From Protaetiibacter intestinalis (lineage in GTDB: Bacteria > Actinomycetota > Actinomycetes > Actinomycetales > Microbacteriaceae), in NCBI RefSeq assembly GCF_003627075.1, contig NZ_CP032630.1, positions 2,914,001 through 2,978,000 of the forward strand: a stretch of DNA of 64,000 nucleotides, written 5' to 3'. Shown piece after piece: positions 9,477-19,200 of the stretch. The notes under the pieces are model-generated. The model saw nothing but the letters and a program-made list of their open reading frames with translations, had not been told where the DNA came from and searched no databases. Position 1 is the stretch's first letter. Every line of letters begins with the position of its first letter. A program made the translations under genes and the position numbers.

Positions 9477-10823
9477 GACGAGGAACGCGAGCTCGAGCGA
9501 CTGCATGTGGTTCAGACGCGGGTCGCACAGCGACTCGTACTTCGTCGCGAGGGTCGCCTCGTCGATCTGCTCCGAGCCGCCGAGGCACTCGGTCACGTCG
9601 TCGCCGGTGAGCTCCACGTGGATGCCGCCCGGGTGGGTGCCCGCCGCGCGGTGCGCCTCGAAGAAGCCCCGCACCTCGTCGACCACGTCGTCGAAACGCC
9701 GGGTCTTGTAGCCGGTGGGCGTCGTGATGCCGTTGCCGTGCATGGGGTCGGTGACCCACAGCGGGGTCGCATCCATGCCCTTGATGGCCTCGAGCAGCGG
9801 CGGCAGCGCGTCGCGGATCTTGCCCGCCCCCATCCGCGTGATGAAGGTGAGACGCCCGGGCTCGCGCTCGGGGTCGAGCTTGTCGATGAGCTTCTCCATC
9901 GTCTCGACCGTCGTGGTGGGCCCGAGCTTGACCCCGATGGGGTTGCGGATGCGCGAGAAGTAGTCGACGTGCGCGCCGTCGAGCTCGCGCGTGCGCTCCC
10001 CGATCCAGAGGAAGTGGGCCGAGGTGTTGACGGGCGTGCCGTTGCGCGAGTCGATGCGGGTCATCGGGCGCTCGTAGTCCATGAGCAGACCCTCGTGGCC
10101 GGTGTAGAACTCGACGCGCTTGAGCTCGTCGAAGTCGGCTCCGGCCGCCTCCATGAAGCGGATGGCGCGGTCGATCTCCTTGGCGAGGCCCTCGTAGCGC
10201 TGGTTGGCCGGGTTCGACGCGAAGCCCCGGTTCCAGGAGTGCACCTGGCGGAGGTCCGCGAAGCCGCCCTGCGTGAAGGCGCGGATGAGGTTCAGCGTCG
10301 AGGCCGCCGTGTGGTACCCCTGCACGAGCCGACGCGGGTCGGCCTGGCGCGACTCGGGCGTGAAGTCGTAGCCGTTGACGATGTCGCCACGGTAGGCGGG
10401 CAGCGTGACGTCGCCGCGGGTCTCGAGGTCGCTCGAGCGGGGCTTCGCGAACTGCCCCGCCATCCGGCCCATCTTCACGATCGGCATGGAGGCGCCGTAG
10501 GTGAGCACGACCGCCATCTGCAGGAGCGTCTTGACCCGGTTGCGGATCTGCTCGGCGGTGGCGCCCGCGAAGGTCTCGGCGCAGTCGCCGCCCTGCAGCA
10601 GGAAGGACTCACCGCGGGCCGCATGCGCGAGGCGATCGCGCAGGATGTCGACCTCACCGGCGAAGACGAGCGGCGGCAGGCTCGCGATCTCGGCGGATGC
10701 CGCGCGCACCGCCTCCGGGTCGGCCCACTCCGGCTGCTGCTTGATGGGCAGGTTCCGCCAATAGTCGAGACCGGCGATCACGGAGGGATCTGCCTGCACG
10801 ATGGTCTCGGTGGGGTCTACCAC
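9453..10823 (-). CDS. aroG: Class II 3-deoxy-7-phosphoheptulonate synthase
   Basis: 456 residues, the usual length of class II (plant/mycobacterial type) DAHP synthase, which joins PEP and erythrose 4-phosphate at the entry to the shikimate pathway. Recognised by LDYWRNLPIKQQPEW near the N-terminus, LLQGGDCAETF with the metal-ligand Cys at about 82, and WVTDPMHGN with the conserved His near 365. The GTG start is within a short leader; a -10-like TAGGCT lies about 55 bases upstream on the minus strand. In mycobacteria aroG (Rv2178c) is also close to pknL. Ends inside the duplicated 29 bp repeat. Confidence 0.95.
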   Translation of the reverse strand: MVDPTETIVQADPSVIAGLDYWRNLPIKQQPEWADPEAVRAASAEIASLPPLVFAGEVDILRDRLAHAARGESFLLQGGDCAETFAGATAEQIRNRVKTLLQMAVVLTYGASMPIVKMGRMAGQFAKPRSSDLETRGDVTLPAYRGDIVNGYDFTPESRQADPRRLVQGYHTAASTLNLIRAFTQGGFADLRQVHSWNRGFASNPANQRYEGLAKEIDRAIRFMEAAGADFDELKRVEFYTGHEGLLMDYERPMTRIDSRNGTPVNTSAHFLWIGERTRELDGAHVDYFSRIRNPIGVKLGPTTTVETMEKLIDKLDPEREPGRLTFITRMGAGKIRDALPPLLEAIKGMDATPLWVTDPMHGNGITTPTGYKTRRFDDVVDEVRGFFEAHRAAGTHPGGIHVELTGDDVTECLGGSEQIDEATLATKYESLCDPRLNHMQSLELAFLVAEELTAR

Positions 10824-10879
10824 GGGTGGGTCCTCTGGTCGGATTGCGTCGGTGCGGGCGGACAGCCCAGCGCACCAGC

Positions 10880-11581
10880 CTAGCCGAGCGCCGGGGATGC
10901 CGCCGACTGCGGGCGGCCCTTGACGCTCGAGGCGTACACGTCGACGTACTCCTGGCCGCCGAGGTGCGAGAGCTCGTACATGATCTCGTCGGTGATGGAG
11001 CGCAGCACGAAGCGGTCGCCCTCCATCCCCGCGAAGCGCGAGAAGTCGATGGGCTCCCCGAACACGACCCCGACCCGGCGCACCTTGGGCAGCTTCGCGC
11101 CGACGGGCATGACCTTGTCGGTGTCGATCATCGCGACCGGGATGACGATGGCGCCCGACTCGAGCACCATGCGGGCGATGCCCGTGCGACCGCGGTACAG
11201 CCGCCCGTCGTGGCTGCGGGTGCCCTCGGGGTAGATGCCGAGCTGCCCGCCCGTGGCGAGGTGCTCCAGCCCGGTGTTGAGGGATGCCTCGGATGCCTTG
11301 CCGCCCGAGCGGTCGATCGGCAGCTGGCCGATGGCGAGGAAGAAGGTCTTCACGATCCAGCCGCGCAGGCCCCGGCCCGTGAAGTACTCGCTCTTGGCGA
11401 GGAAGCGGATCTGCCGGTCGACGACGAGCGGCAGGAACACCGAGTCGATGAAGGAGAGGTGGTTGCTCGCGAAGATCACGGCGCCCTTCGGCGGCACGTG
11501 CTCGGCACCGCGCACCCAGGGGCGGAACACCGAGAGCAGGAACGGGCCGACGATGACGTTCTTGAGGAACAGGTAGAACAC
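10880..11581 (-). CDS. 1-acylglycerol-3-phosphate acyltransferase (PlsC family)
   Basis: 233 residues. The acyltransferase motif NHLSFID (HX4D) is at about 36-42, the substrate motif YPEGTRS at about 112, and a third motif VIPVAMI at about 138, as in PlsC-type enzymes that acylate lysophosphatidic acid at the membrane. The GTG start (VFYLFLKNVIVGPF) has GGAGG eight bases upstream. Lies 23 bp downstream of the glucokinase stop and is probably cotranscribed with it; Rv2182c is the mycobacterial counterpart by position. Confidence 0.9.
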   Translation of the reverse strand: MFYLFLKNVIVGPFLLSVFRPWVRGAEHVPPKGAVIFASNHLSFIDSVFLPLVVDRQIRFLAKSEYFTGRGLRGWIVKTFFLAIGQLPIDRSGGKASEASLNTGLEHLATGGQLGIYPEGTRSHDGRLYRGRTGIARMVLESGAIVIPVAMIDTDKVMPVGAKLPKVRRVGVVFGEPIDFSRFAGMEGDRFVLRSITDEIMYELSHLGGQEYVDVYASSVKGRPQSAASPALG

Positions 11582-11604
11582 TCCGCGACCTCCGAGCTCA
11601 GAGT

Positions 11605-12552
11605 CTAGGCCGCCGCGTGGGTGCGGGCGATGTCGGCCGCACCCACGACGCCGGCGTCGTTGACGAGCTCGGCCGTGGCGAAGTGCGGCTCGGGGTGGAA
11701 GCCCCGGGCGGGCAGGTGGGCGAGGTAGGCCTCGCGGATCGGGTCGAGCAGCAGCTCCCCGGCCGCCGCGACCCCGCCGCCGAAGACGAACACCTGGGGG
11801 TCGAGCACGGCGCTGAGGGATGCGGCCGCCTGGCCGAGCCAGCCGCCGAGCTCCCGCAGGGCGAACAGCGCGCCCGGGTCCTCGGCGACGATGAGCTCGT
11901 AGACGAGGTGGCCGTCGAGCTCGCCGTGCTCGTCGCGCGCGGCGGCGAGCGCCTGGCCGATGCCGCGCTGGTCGGCGATCTCGTTCGCGAAGCGCAGCAG
12001 GGCGCGGCCCGAACCGTACTGCTCGATGCAGCCGCGCTGCCCGCAGCCGCACGGCAGCCCGCCCGGTACGACGCGCATGTGGCCGATCTCGGCGGCCGCG
12101 CCGAAGCCCCCGCGCAGCAGGTGCCCCTCGGTGACGATCGCCCCGCCGACGCCCGTGCCGATCGTCAGCAGCGTCATGTCGCGGTAGCCGCGCCCGGCGC
12201 CGAAACGGTACTCCGCCCATCCGGCGGCGTTGGCGTCGTTGTCGATCGTGATGTCGAGCCCGGGCAGCCGCTCCGAGAGGTCGGCGCGCAGCGGCTCGCT
12301 GCGCCACGGGATGTTGGGGGTGTAGTAGACGGTCGACTGCGCCGCGTCGATGAAGCCGGGGGCGGCGACCCCTACGCCCGCGACCTGCTCCCCCGCGCGC
12401 AGCGTCTCGACGACGTCGACGACCGCCTGGATGATGGCGGCGCCGTCTCCCGCGGGGGTCGGGCGGCGCTCCTGGCGCACGATGGTGCCGTCTTCGGCGA
12501 CGAGTCCGCCCGCGATCTTGGTCCCGCCGATGTCGATTCCGATGGCATGCAC
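11605..12552 (-). CDS. glk: ROK-family glucokinase
   Basis: 315 residues. N-terminal phosphate-binding motif GIDIGGTKIAGG, GIGTGVGGAIV at about 139, the ROK zinc motif CGCGQRGCIEQYGSG at about 175-189 with its three Cys and upstream HMRV His, and FVFGGGVA near the C-terminus. Such enzymes phosphorylate glucose with ATP (some with polyphosphate). The start is a GTG (VHAIGIDIGGT); TAGACT lies eight bases upstream, so the message may be leaderless. Followed by the acyltransferase. Confidence 0.9.
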   Translation of the reverse strand: MHAIGIDIGGTKIAGGLVAEDGTIVRQERRPTPAGDGAAIIQAVVDVVETLRAGEQVAGVGVAAPGFIDAAQSTVYYTPNIPWRSEPLRADLSERLPGLDITIDNDANAAGWAEYRFGAGRGYRDMTLLTIGTGVGGAIVTEGHLLRGGFGAAAEIGHMRVVPGGLPCGCGQRGCIEQYGSGRALLRFANEIADQRGIGQALAAARDEHGELDGHLVYELIVAEDPGALFALRELGGWLGQAAASLSAVLDPQVFVFGGGVAAAGELLLDPIREAYLAHLPARGFHPEPHFATAELVNDAGVVGAADIARTHAAA

Positions 12553-12560
12553 GAGCCACG

Positions 12561-12566
12561 AGTCTA
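12561..12566 (-). promoter_or_regulatory. -10 element TAGACT of the glucokinase gene
   Basis: On the minus strand TAGACT lies eight bases before the GTG at 12552. Confidence 0.45.
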
Positions 12567-12657
12567 GCCAGAGGCCGGGTTCGGACGGCGCGAACGGGTG
12601 ACACGCCGGGTTACAGTGGAAGCACACCCGACCCGCACCGGTACCGAAGGAGTTGCC

Positions 12658-14484
12658 GTGAACGAGATCTACGTCCCTGCCGCCGTCCCAGCCGACCCGG
12701 AGGCGAACGCGACCGACCTGCTCGTCGACCGTCTCGCGATCAGCCCCGATGCCCCGCTGTTCTCGCTCCCGACCGCCGACGGCGGCTGGGAGGACATCAC
12801 GACCGCGGAGTTCCACCGCCAGGTCGTCGCCCTCGCGAAGGGCCTCATCGCCGCCGGCATCCAGCCCGGCGAGAAGATCGGCTTCATCTGCCGCACCCGC
12901 TACGAGTGGACGCTCGTCGACTTCGCCACCTGGTTCGCCGGCGCGGTGCTCGTGCCGATCTACGAGACCTCCGCCCCCGCGCAGATCGCCTACACGCTCT
13001 CGGACTCGGGCGCCACGGCGCTCATCGTCGAGAACGCCGAGCACTTCGCCCGCTTCGACGAGGTCGCCGCCGATCTCCCCCAGGTCACGAAGGTGTGGCA
13101 GCTGGGCCTCGGCGACCTCGAGAAGCTGTCCGCAAGCGGCACCGAGGTCTCGGACGAGCTGGTCGAGGAGCGTCGCAGCGCGGCGAAGGGCTCCGACCTC
13201 GCGACCCTCATCTACACCTCCGGCTCGACGGGCACCCCGAAGGGCTGCATCCTCACCCACTCGAACTTCGTCGAGACCTCGCGCAACGCGGCCGCGGTCA
13301 TGCCGGAGGTCGTCGCCCCCGGCGCCTCGACGCTGCTGTTCATCACGACGGCGCACGTGTTCGCGCGCTTCATCGCGGTGCTGAGCGTGCACACCGGCGT
13401 CAAGGTCGGCCACCAGGCCGACACCAAGCAGCTGCTGCCAGCGCTCGGGAGCTTCAAGCCGACGTTCCTGCTCGCGGTGCCGCGCGTGTTCGAGAAGGTC
13501 TACAACTCGGCGGAGCAGAAGGCGACGGCGGGCGGCAAGGGCAAGATCTTCCACCAGGCGGCCGATGTCGCGATCGCGCACTCGAAGGCGCTCGACGCCG
13601 GGCACGTGCCGCTCGGCCTGAAGATCAAGTTCGCGATCTTCGACAAGCTCGTCTACTCGAAGCTGCGTGCCGCGATGGGCGGCAACGTCGCCTACGCCGT
13701 CTCGGGATCCGCGCCGCTCGGCCTCCGCCTCGGCCACTTCTTCCGCAGCCTCGGGGTGAAGATCCTCGAGGGCTACGGCCTCACGGAGACCACGGCACCC
13801 GCGACCGTGAACATCGTCTCGAAGTTCAAGATCGGCACGGTGGGCCCCGCGCTCCCGGGCGTCGGCATCCGGATCGCGGATGACGGCGAGGTGCTCGTGA
13901 AGGGCGTCGACGTCTTCGGCGGCTACTGGAACAAGCCCGAGGAGACCGCTGCGGTCTTCTCGGACGGCTGGTTCCACACGGGCGACATCGGCGCCCTCGA
14001 CGAGGACGGCTACCTGACGATCACGGGCCGCAAGAAGGAGATCCTGGTGACGGCGGGCGGCAAGAACGTCGCCCCGGCCGCCCTCGAGGACCCGATCCGC
14101 GCCAACCCGATCGTCGGCCAGGTCGTCGTGGTGGGCGACCAGAAGCCGTTCATCTCGGCGCTCATCACGCTCGACCCCGAGATGCTCCCGGTGTGGCTCA
14201 ACAACAACGGCGAGGCGGGCGACATGTCGCTCGAGGAGGCGGCGAACAACCCCAAGGTGCAGGCGGAGGTGCAGCGGGCGATCGACGCGGCCAACGCCCG
14301 GGTGTCGCGCGCGGAGTCGATCCGCAAGTTCCAGATCCTGCCGATCGAGTTCACCGAGGCGAGCGGTCACCTCACCCCGAAGATGTCGATCAAGCGCGCC
14401 GTCATCGTCAAGGACTTCGCGCCGCAGATCGAGGCGCTCTACGCGGGCGCCCCGGCCACGCAGGGCATCTCGGTCACCGGCTGA
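12658..14484 (+). CDS. fadD15: Long-chain acyl-CoA synthetase (FadD15 type)
   Basis: 608 residues, AMP-forming adenylate enzyme that activates fatty acids to acyl-CoA. Motifs: LIYTSGSTGTPKGCIL (P-loop-like A3) at about 185, GYGLTETTAPAT (A5) at about 375, WFHTGDIG (A7) at about 440 and GRKKEILVTAGGKNVAP (A8/A10) at about 457. The GTG at 12658 has AAGGAG seven bases upstream; an earlier in-frame ATG at 12598 would include a promoter-like region. Stop codon abuts that of def on the other strand. Symbol by similarity of order with mycobacterial Rv2187. Confidence 0.92.
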   Translation: MNEIYVPAAVPADPEANATDLLVDRLAISPDAPLFSLPTADGGWEDITTAEFHRQVVALAKGLIAAGIQPGEKIGFICRTRYEWTLVDFATWFAGAVLVPIYETSAPAQIAYTLSDSGATALIVENAEHFARFDEVAADLPQVTKVWQLGLGDLEKLSASGTEVSDELVEERRSAAKGSDLATLIYTSGSTGTPKGCILTHSNFVETSRNAAAVMPEVVAPGASTLLFITTAHVFARFIAVLSVHTGVKVGHQADTKQLLPALGSFKPTFLLAVPRVFEKVYNSAEQKATAGGKGKIFHQAADVAIAHSKALDAGHVPLGLKIKFAIFDKLVYSKLRAAMGGNVAYAVSGSAPLGLRLGHFFRSLGVKILEGYGLTETTAPATVNIVSKFKIGTVGPALPGVGIRIADDGEVLVKGVDVFGGYWNKPEETAAVFSDGWFHTGDIGALDEDGYLTITGRKKEILVTAGGKNVAPAALEDPIRANPIVGQVVVVGDQKPFISALITLDPEMLPVWLNNNGEAGDMSLEEAANNPKVQAEVQRAIDAANARVSRAESIRKFQILPIEFTEASGHLTPKMSIKRAVIVKDFAPQIEALYAGAPATQGISVTG

Positions 14485-14982
14485 TCAGCGGGCGAACCAG
14501 TCGGCCTGACGGATGGCGCGCATCGCCTCGCGCTTGGTGTCGGGCTCGAGCCCCTCGATGTAGAGCTTCCCCTCGAGGTGGTCGCACTCGTGCTGGAGGG
14601 CCTGGGCCATCAGGCCCTCGCCCTCCAGGACGACCTCGTCGCCGTCGACGTCGACGCCCGTCACGCGCGCCCAGGGGTGGCGCAGCCGCGGGAAGTAGAA
14701 GCCGGGCACCGAGAGGCAGCCCTCGTCGACGAGCTCGGGCTCCCCCGCGACCTCGAGCACGGGGTTGAGGACGTAGGCGATGTCGCCGTCGATGTTGACG
14801 CTGAAGGCGCGCAGCCCGACGCCGATCTGGGTCGCGGCGACGCCCGCACGGCCGGGCAGGGCGACGCTGTCGACGAGGTCCTCGACGAGGGCGCGCACGC
14901 GCGGGTCGCCGGGGTCGGCGATGGGGTCGGTCTTCGAGCGGAGGACGGGGTCGCCGAAGAGGCGGATCTGTCGTTCGGTCAT
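14485..14982 (-). CDS. def: Peptide deformylase
   Basis: 165 residues. All three metal/active-site motifs are present: GVAATQIGVG (a GLAAXQ variant), EGCLSVP with the metal-ligand Cys, and QHECDHLEG (HEXXH). It removes the formyl group from nascent proteins. The ATG overlaps the stop of the MinD-like gene by four bases, so translation is coupled; the unit pyc, minD-like, def reads as one operon. A second deformylase elsewhere is usual in this phylum but cannot be checked here. Confidence 0.95.
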   Translation of the reverse strand: MTERQIRLFGDPVLRSKTDPIADPGDPRVRALVEDLVDSVALPGRAGVAATQIGVGLRAFSVNIDGDIAYVLNPVLEVAGEPELVDEGCLSVPGFYFPRLRHPWARVTGVDVDGDEVVLEGEGLMAQALQHECDHLEGKLYIEGLEPDTKREAMRAIRQADWFAR

Positions 14983-16283
14983 GCGTTTCTGCTGGTCGGG
15001 AGGCCGTCCATGACGATCGCGGCGAGCTCGCGAGCGGAGGCCCGGGTGAAGGGTTTGAGCAGGTTCCAGCGCACCACGGAGCCGGCGGCCAGCTCGGGGT
15101 CGTACGGCATCCGCACGACCGCCCGCACGCGCGAGGAGAAGTGCGCGTCGATCTCGTCGAGCTTGACGAGGTTCGTGCCCTGGGTGGCGGTGTTGATGGC
15201 GACGACCGCGTTGCGCACGAGGTGGCCGTAGTTGTTCGCCTCGAGCCAGGTGAGGGTCTCGGAGGCGAGGCGGGCCTCGTCGACGCTGCCGCCGGAGACG
15301 ACGACGATCGAGTCGGCGCGCTGGAGGGTGGCGCGCATCACGGAGTGCACGATGCCGGTGCCGCAGTCGGTGAGGCAGATGGAGTAGTAGCGCGTGACGA
15401 GGTCGGCGACGACGTTGTAGTCGTTCTCGTCGAAGGCCTCGGACAGCAGCGGGTCGGTGTCGGAGGCGAGCACGTCGAGGCGGGTCTCGTCGCGCGAGAC
15501 GTGGCTCGAGAACTCGTTGAAGTCCTTGATGGCGGCGGCGTGGGTGACGATGTCGCGCACGGTCGAGCGGGTCTGCTTGGCGACCCGCTCGGAGAGCGTG
15601 CCCCGGTCGGGGTTCGCGTCGACGGCGATGATGCGGTCCTCGCGCACATCGGCGAGCGCCATGCCGAGCAGGGTCGTGATGGTGGTCTTGCCGACGCCGC
15701 CCTTGCGGGTGAGCACGGGCACGAAGCGCGTTCCGCCCTCCAGCCGCTTCGCGATGCGGGCGTCGAGCGCCTTGCGCTCGCGCACCTTGGCCGAGTCGCC
15801 GAGGTTCACGAGGTGCAGGGTGCTCGCGTAGACGAACGACGGCCAGGCGCCCTCGGGGGCGTGCTTGGTGTGCCGCGGCTCGATGAGCCGGTCGGCCGTG
15901 AGCATCGCCGCGGGCTCGGGGCTCGTCGCGACGCGGCCACGGCCGCGGCGGCTGTAGAGCTCCTCGTCGCCCGGCAGGGGCACGATCGGCACCTCGTCGG
16001 TGGGCACGGTCTCCTCGTCGGCGACGTGCACGATGTCGGAGACCACCTCGATCGAGACCGTGCCGGTCCCCGGCTCGGCGACCACCGGCAGCACGGATCC
16101 CGGCGTCGCCACCACCTGGTCGAGGGCGAGCTCCACCTCGTCCTCGGGGGTCTCGTGCGGGCGCGCGGGCAGCTCGACCGAGAAGGTGAGACTGTCGGGG
16201 AGCGCGGATGCGGACGGGCCGCCCTCGGCGGGCTCCGCGAGGGCACCTCCGTCGTCGGGGTCCTCCCCCGTGTTCCGCACCAT
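14979..16283 (-). CDS. MinD/ParA-like P-loop ATPase with long disordered N-terminus
   Basis: 434 residues. The first about 165 are acidic, Pro/Glu-rich and probably disordered; then a MinD-type ATPase: VLTRKGGVGKTTITTLLG (deviant Walker A) at about 193, IIAVDANPDRGTL (Walker A') at about 219, and a switch region CLTDCGTGI near 290. The C-terminus lacks a visible amphipathic membrane helix. Similar proteins occur with septum-site or secretion (ESX-like) functions; which applies here is unknown. Starts nine bases after the pyc stop and overlaps def by four. Confidence 0.8.
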   Translation of the reverse strand: MVRNTGEDPDDGGALAEPAEGGPSASALPDSLTFSVELPARPHETPEDEVELALDQVVATPGSVLPVVAEPGTGTVSIEVVSDIVHVADEETVPTDEVPIVPLPGDEELYSRRGRGRVATSPEPAAMLTADRLIEPRHTKHAPEGAWPSFVYASTLHLVNLGDSAKVRERKALDARIAKRLEGGTRFVPVLTRKGGVGKTTITTLLGMALADVREDRIIAVDANPDRGTLSERVAKQTRSTVRDIVTHAAAIKDFNEFSSHVSRDETRLDVLASDTDPLLSEAFDENDYNVVADLVTRYYSICLTDCGTGIVHSVMRATLQRADSIVVVSGGSVDEARLASETLTWLEANNYGHLVRNAVVAINTATQGTNLVKLDEIDAHFSSRVRAVVRMPYDPELAAGSVVRWNLLKPFTRASARELAAIVMDGLPTSRNA

Positions 16284-16292
16284 GGGCTGACC

Positions 16293-19200
16293 TTACTCGA
16301 CCACGACCAGCAGGTCTCCGGCGTCGACCTGCTGGGTGAGGGGGATCGCGAGGCGCACCACGCGACCGGCGACGGGGGTCGTGATGGCGGCCTCCATCTT
16401 CATCGCCTCGATCGTCGCGACGGGCGTACCCGCCTCCACGACATCCCCCTCGGCGACCTTGAGGGTGACGACGCCCGAGAACGGTGCCGCGACCTGCCCG
16501 GGCTTGCCGGGTTCGGCCTTCTCCGCGCTCGCCGTCTTCACCGAGATGCCGCGGTCGCGGACGAAGACGGGGCGCAGCTGCCCGTTGAGGGTCGTCATGA
16601 CGGTGCGCATGCCCTTGTCGTCGGCCTCGCCGATCGCCTCGAGCCCCACGAACAGGCTCACGCCCGGACCCATGTGCACGGTGTGCTCGACGCCCTGCCT
16701 GAGGCCGTAGAGGTAGTCGACCGTGTCGAGGTTGGAGAGGTCGCCGTACTGCTCGCGCACCTCCTCGAACTGCTTGGTGGGCGCGGGGAACAGCAGCCGG
16801 TTGAGCGTCGCGCGCCGGGTACGGGAGTCGCCCGCGAGGGCCGCCGCATCCTCGGGGCTCAGGTCCTCGACCCCGATGCGCACCTCGCGACCGCTCAGCA
16901 CCTTGCTGCGGAACGGCTCCGGCCAGCCGCCCGGCAGGTCGCCGAGCTCGCCCGCCATGAAGCCGATGACGGAGTCGGGGATGTCGTACTTGTCGGGGTT
17001 CTGCTCGAAGTCGGCCGGGTCGGCGTTCGTCGCGGCGAGCTGCAGGGCGAGGTCGCCGACGACCTTCGAGGAGGGGGTGACCTTGGTGGGGCGGCCGAGG
17101 ATGCGGTTGGCCGCCGCGTACCAGTCCTCCACCTTCTCGAACTGGTCGCCGAGTCCGAGGGCGATCGCCTGCTGGCGCAGGTTCGAGAGCTGTCCGCCGG
17201 GGATCTCGTGGTGGTACACGCGGCCGGTCGGGCCGGGCAGGCCCGACTCGAAGGGCTTGTAGGCGCGGCGCACGGCCTCCCAGTAGGGCTCGAGGTCGCT
17301 CACAGCCTCGAGCGAGAGGCCCGTGTCGCGGTCGGTGTGGGCGGTCGCGGCGACGAGGGCCGAGAGGCTCGGCTGGGAGGTGGTGCCGGCCATCGGCGCC
17401 GAGGCCGCGTCGACGGCATCCGCTCCGGCGCGGCTCGCCGCGAGCAGGGTCGCGAGCTGGCCGCCCGCCGTGTCGTGCGTGTGCACGTGCACGGGCAGGC
17501 CGAAGTTCTCGCGCAACGCCGCCACGAGCTTCTCGGCGGCACCGGCGCGCAGCAGACCGGCCATGTCCTTGATCGCGAGGATGTGGGCGCCCGCGTCGAC
17601 GATCTGCTCGGCGAGACGCAGGTAGTAGTCGAGCGTGTAGAGCTGCTCGGCGGGGTCGAGCAGGTCGGCCGTGTAGCAGAGCGCCACCTCGGCGACCGTC
17701 GTGTTCGTCGCGAGCACCGCGTCGATGGCGGGGCGCATCTGGTCGACGTCGTTGAGCGCGTCGAAGATGCGGAAGACGTCGACGCCCGTCGCGGCGGCCT
17801 CCTGCACGAAGGCCTCGGTGACCTGCGTCGGGTACGGGGTGTAGCCCACCGTGTTGCGGCCGCGCAGCAGCATCTGGATGGCGATGTTCGGCAGCGCCTC
17901 GCGCATCGCGCCGAGTCGCTCCCACGGGTCCTCGCCGAGGAAGCGCAGCGCGACGTCGTAGGTGGCGCCACCCCACGCCTCGACCGAGAGCAGGCCCGGG
18001 GTGAGGCGCGCGAGGTAGGGCATGACGGCGACGAGGTCCTTGGTGCGCACGCGCGTGGCGAGCAGCGACTGGTGGGCGTCGCGGAAGGTCGTGTCGGTGA
18101 CGGCGAGCGCGGTCTGGGCGCGCAGCGCCGACGCGAACCCGGCGGGGCCGAGCTCGAGCAGCCGCTGGCGCGAGCCGGCCGGCGCGGGCTGCGTGAGGTC
18201 GACGACCGGCAGCTTGAGGGCGGGGTCGATCGCACCGCCCCCGTCGCCGTTCGGATGGTTGACGGTCACGTCGGCGAGCCAGTTGAGGATCTTGGTGCCG
18301 CGGTCGCGCGACTCGCGCCCGCGCACGAGCCACGGGCGCTCCTCGATGAACGAGGTCGACACGTCGCCCGCAAGGAAGTCGGGGTCGTCGAACACCGCCT
18401 GCAGGAACGGGATGTTGGTCGCCACGCCCCGCAGCCGGAACTCGGCGAGGCCACGACGTGCGCGGCGCACGGCGGACGGGAAGTCGCGCCCGCGGCAGAT
18501 CATCTTGACGAGCATCGAGTCGAAGTACGGCGAGACCTGCGCACCCGCGGCCACCGTGCCGCCGTCGAGGCGGATGCCGGCACCGCCCGGCGAACGGTAG
18601 GTGGTGATCTTGCCGGTGTCGGGGCGGAAACCGGCGGCCGGGTCCTCGGTCGTGATGCGGCACTGGATGGCGAAGCCGCGCGGCTGCAGTTCCTCCTGGT
18701 GGAGGCCCAGCTCCTCGAGGGTCTCCCCCGCGGCGATCCGCATCTGCGCCTGCACGAGGTCGACGTCGCTGACCTCCTCGGTGACCGTGTGCTCGACCTG
18801 GATGCGCGGGTTCATCTCGATGAACACGTGCTGTCCGGCGCGCTCCCCCGCGGTGTCGAGCAGGAACTCGACGGTGCCCGCGTTCACGTAGCCGATCGAC
18901 TTCGCGAAGGCGATGGCGTCCCGGTACATCGCCTGGCGGATCGACTCGTCGAGGTTCGGGGCGGGCGCGATCTCGACGACCTTCTGGTGGCGCCGCTGCA
19001 CCGAGCAGTCGCGCTCGAAGAGGTGGATGGTCTCACCCGTCGCGTCGGCGAGGATCTGCACCTCGATGTGGCGGGGCCGCACGACGGCCTGCTCGACGAA
19101 CATTGTCGGGTCGCCGAAGGCGCTGTCCGCCTCGCGCATCGCCGCCTCGAGCGCGGGACGCAGCTCCTCGCGCGTGTCGACGCGCCGCATCCCGCGACCG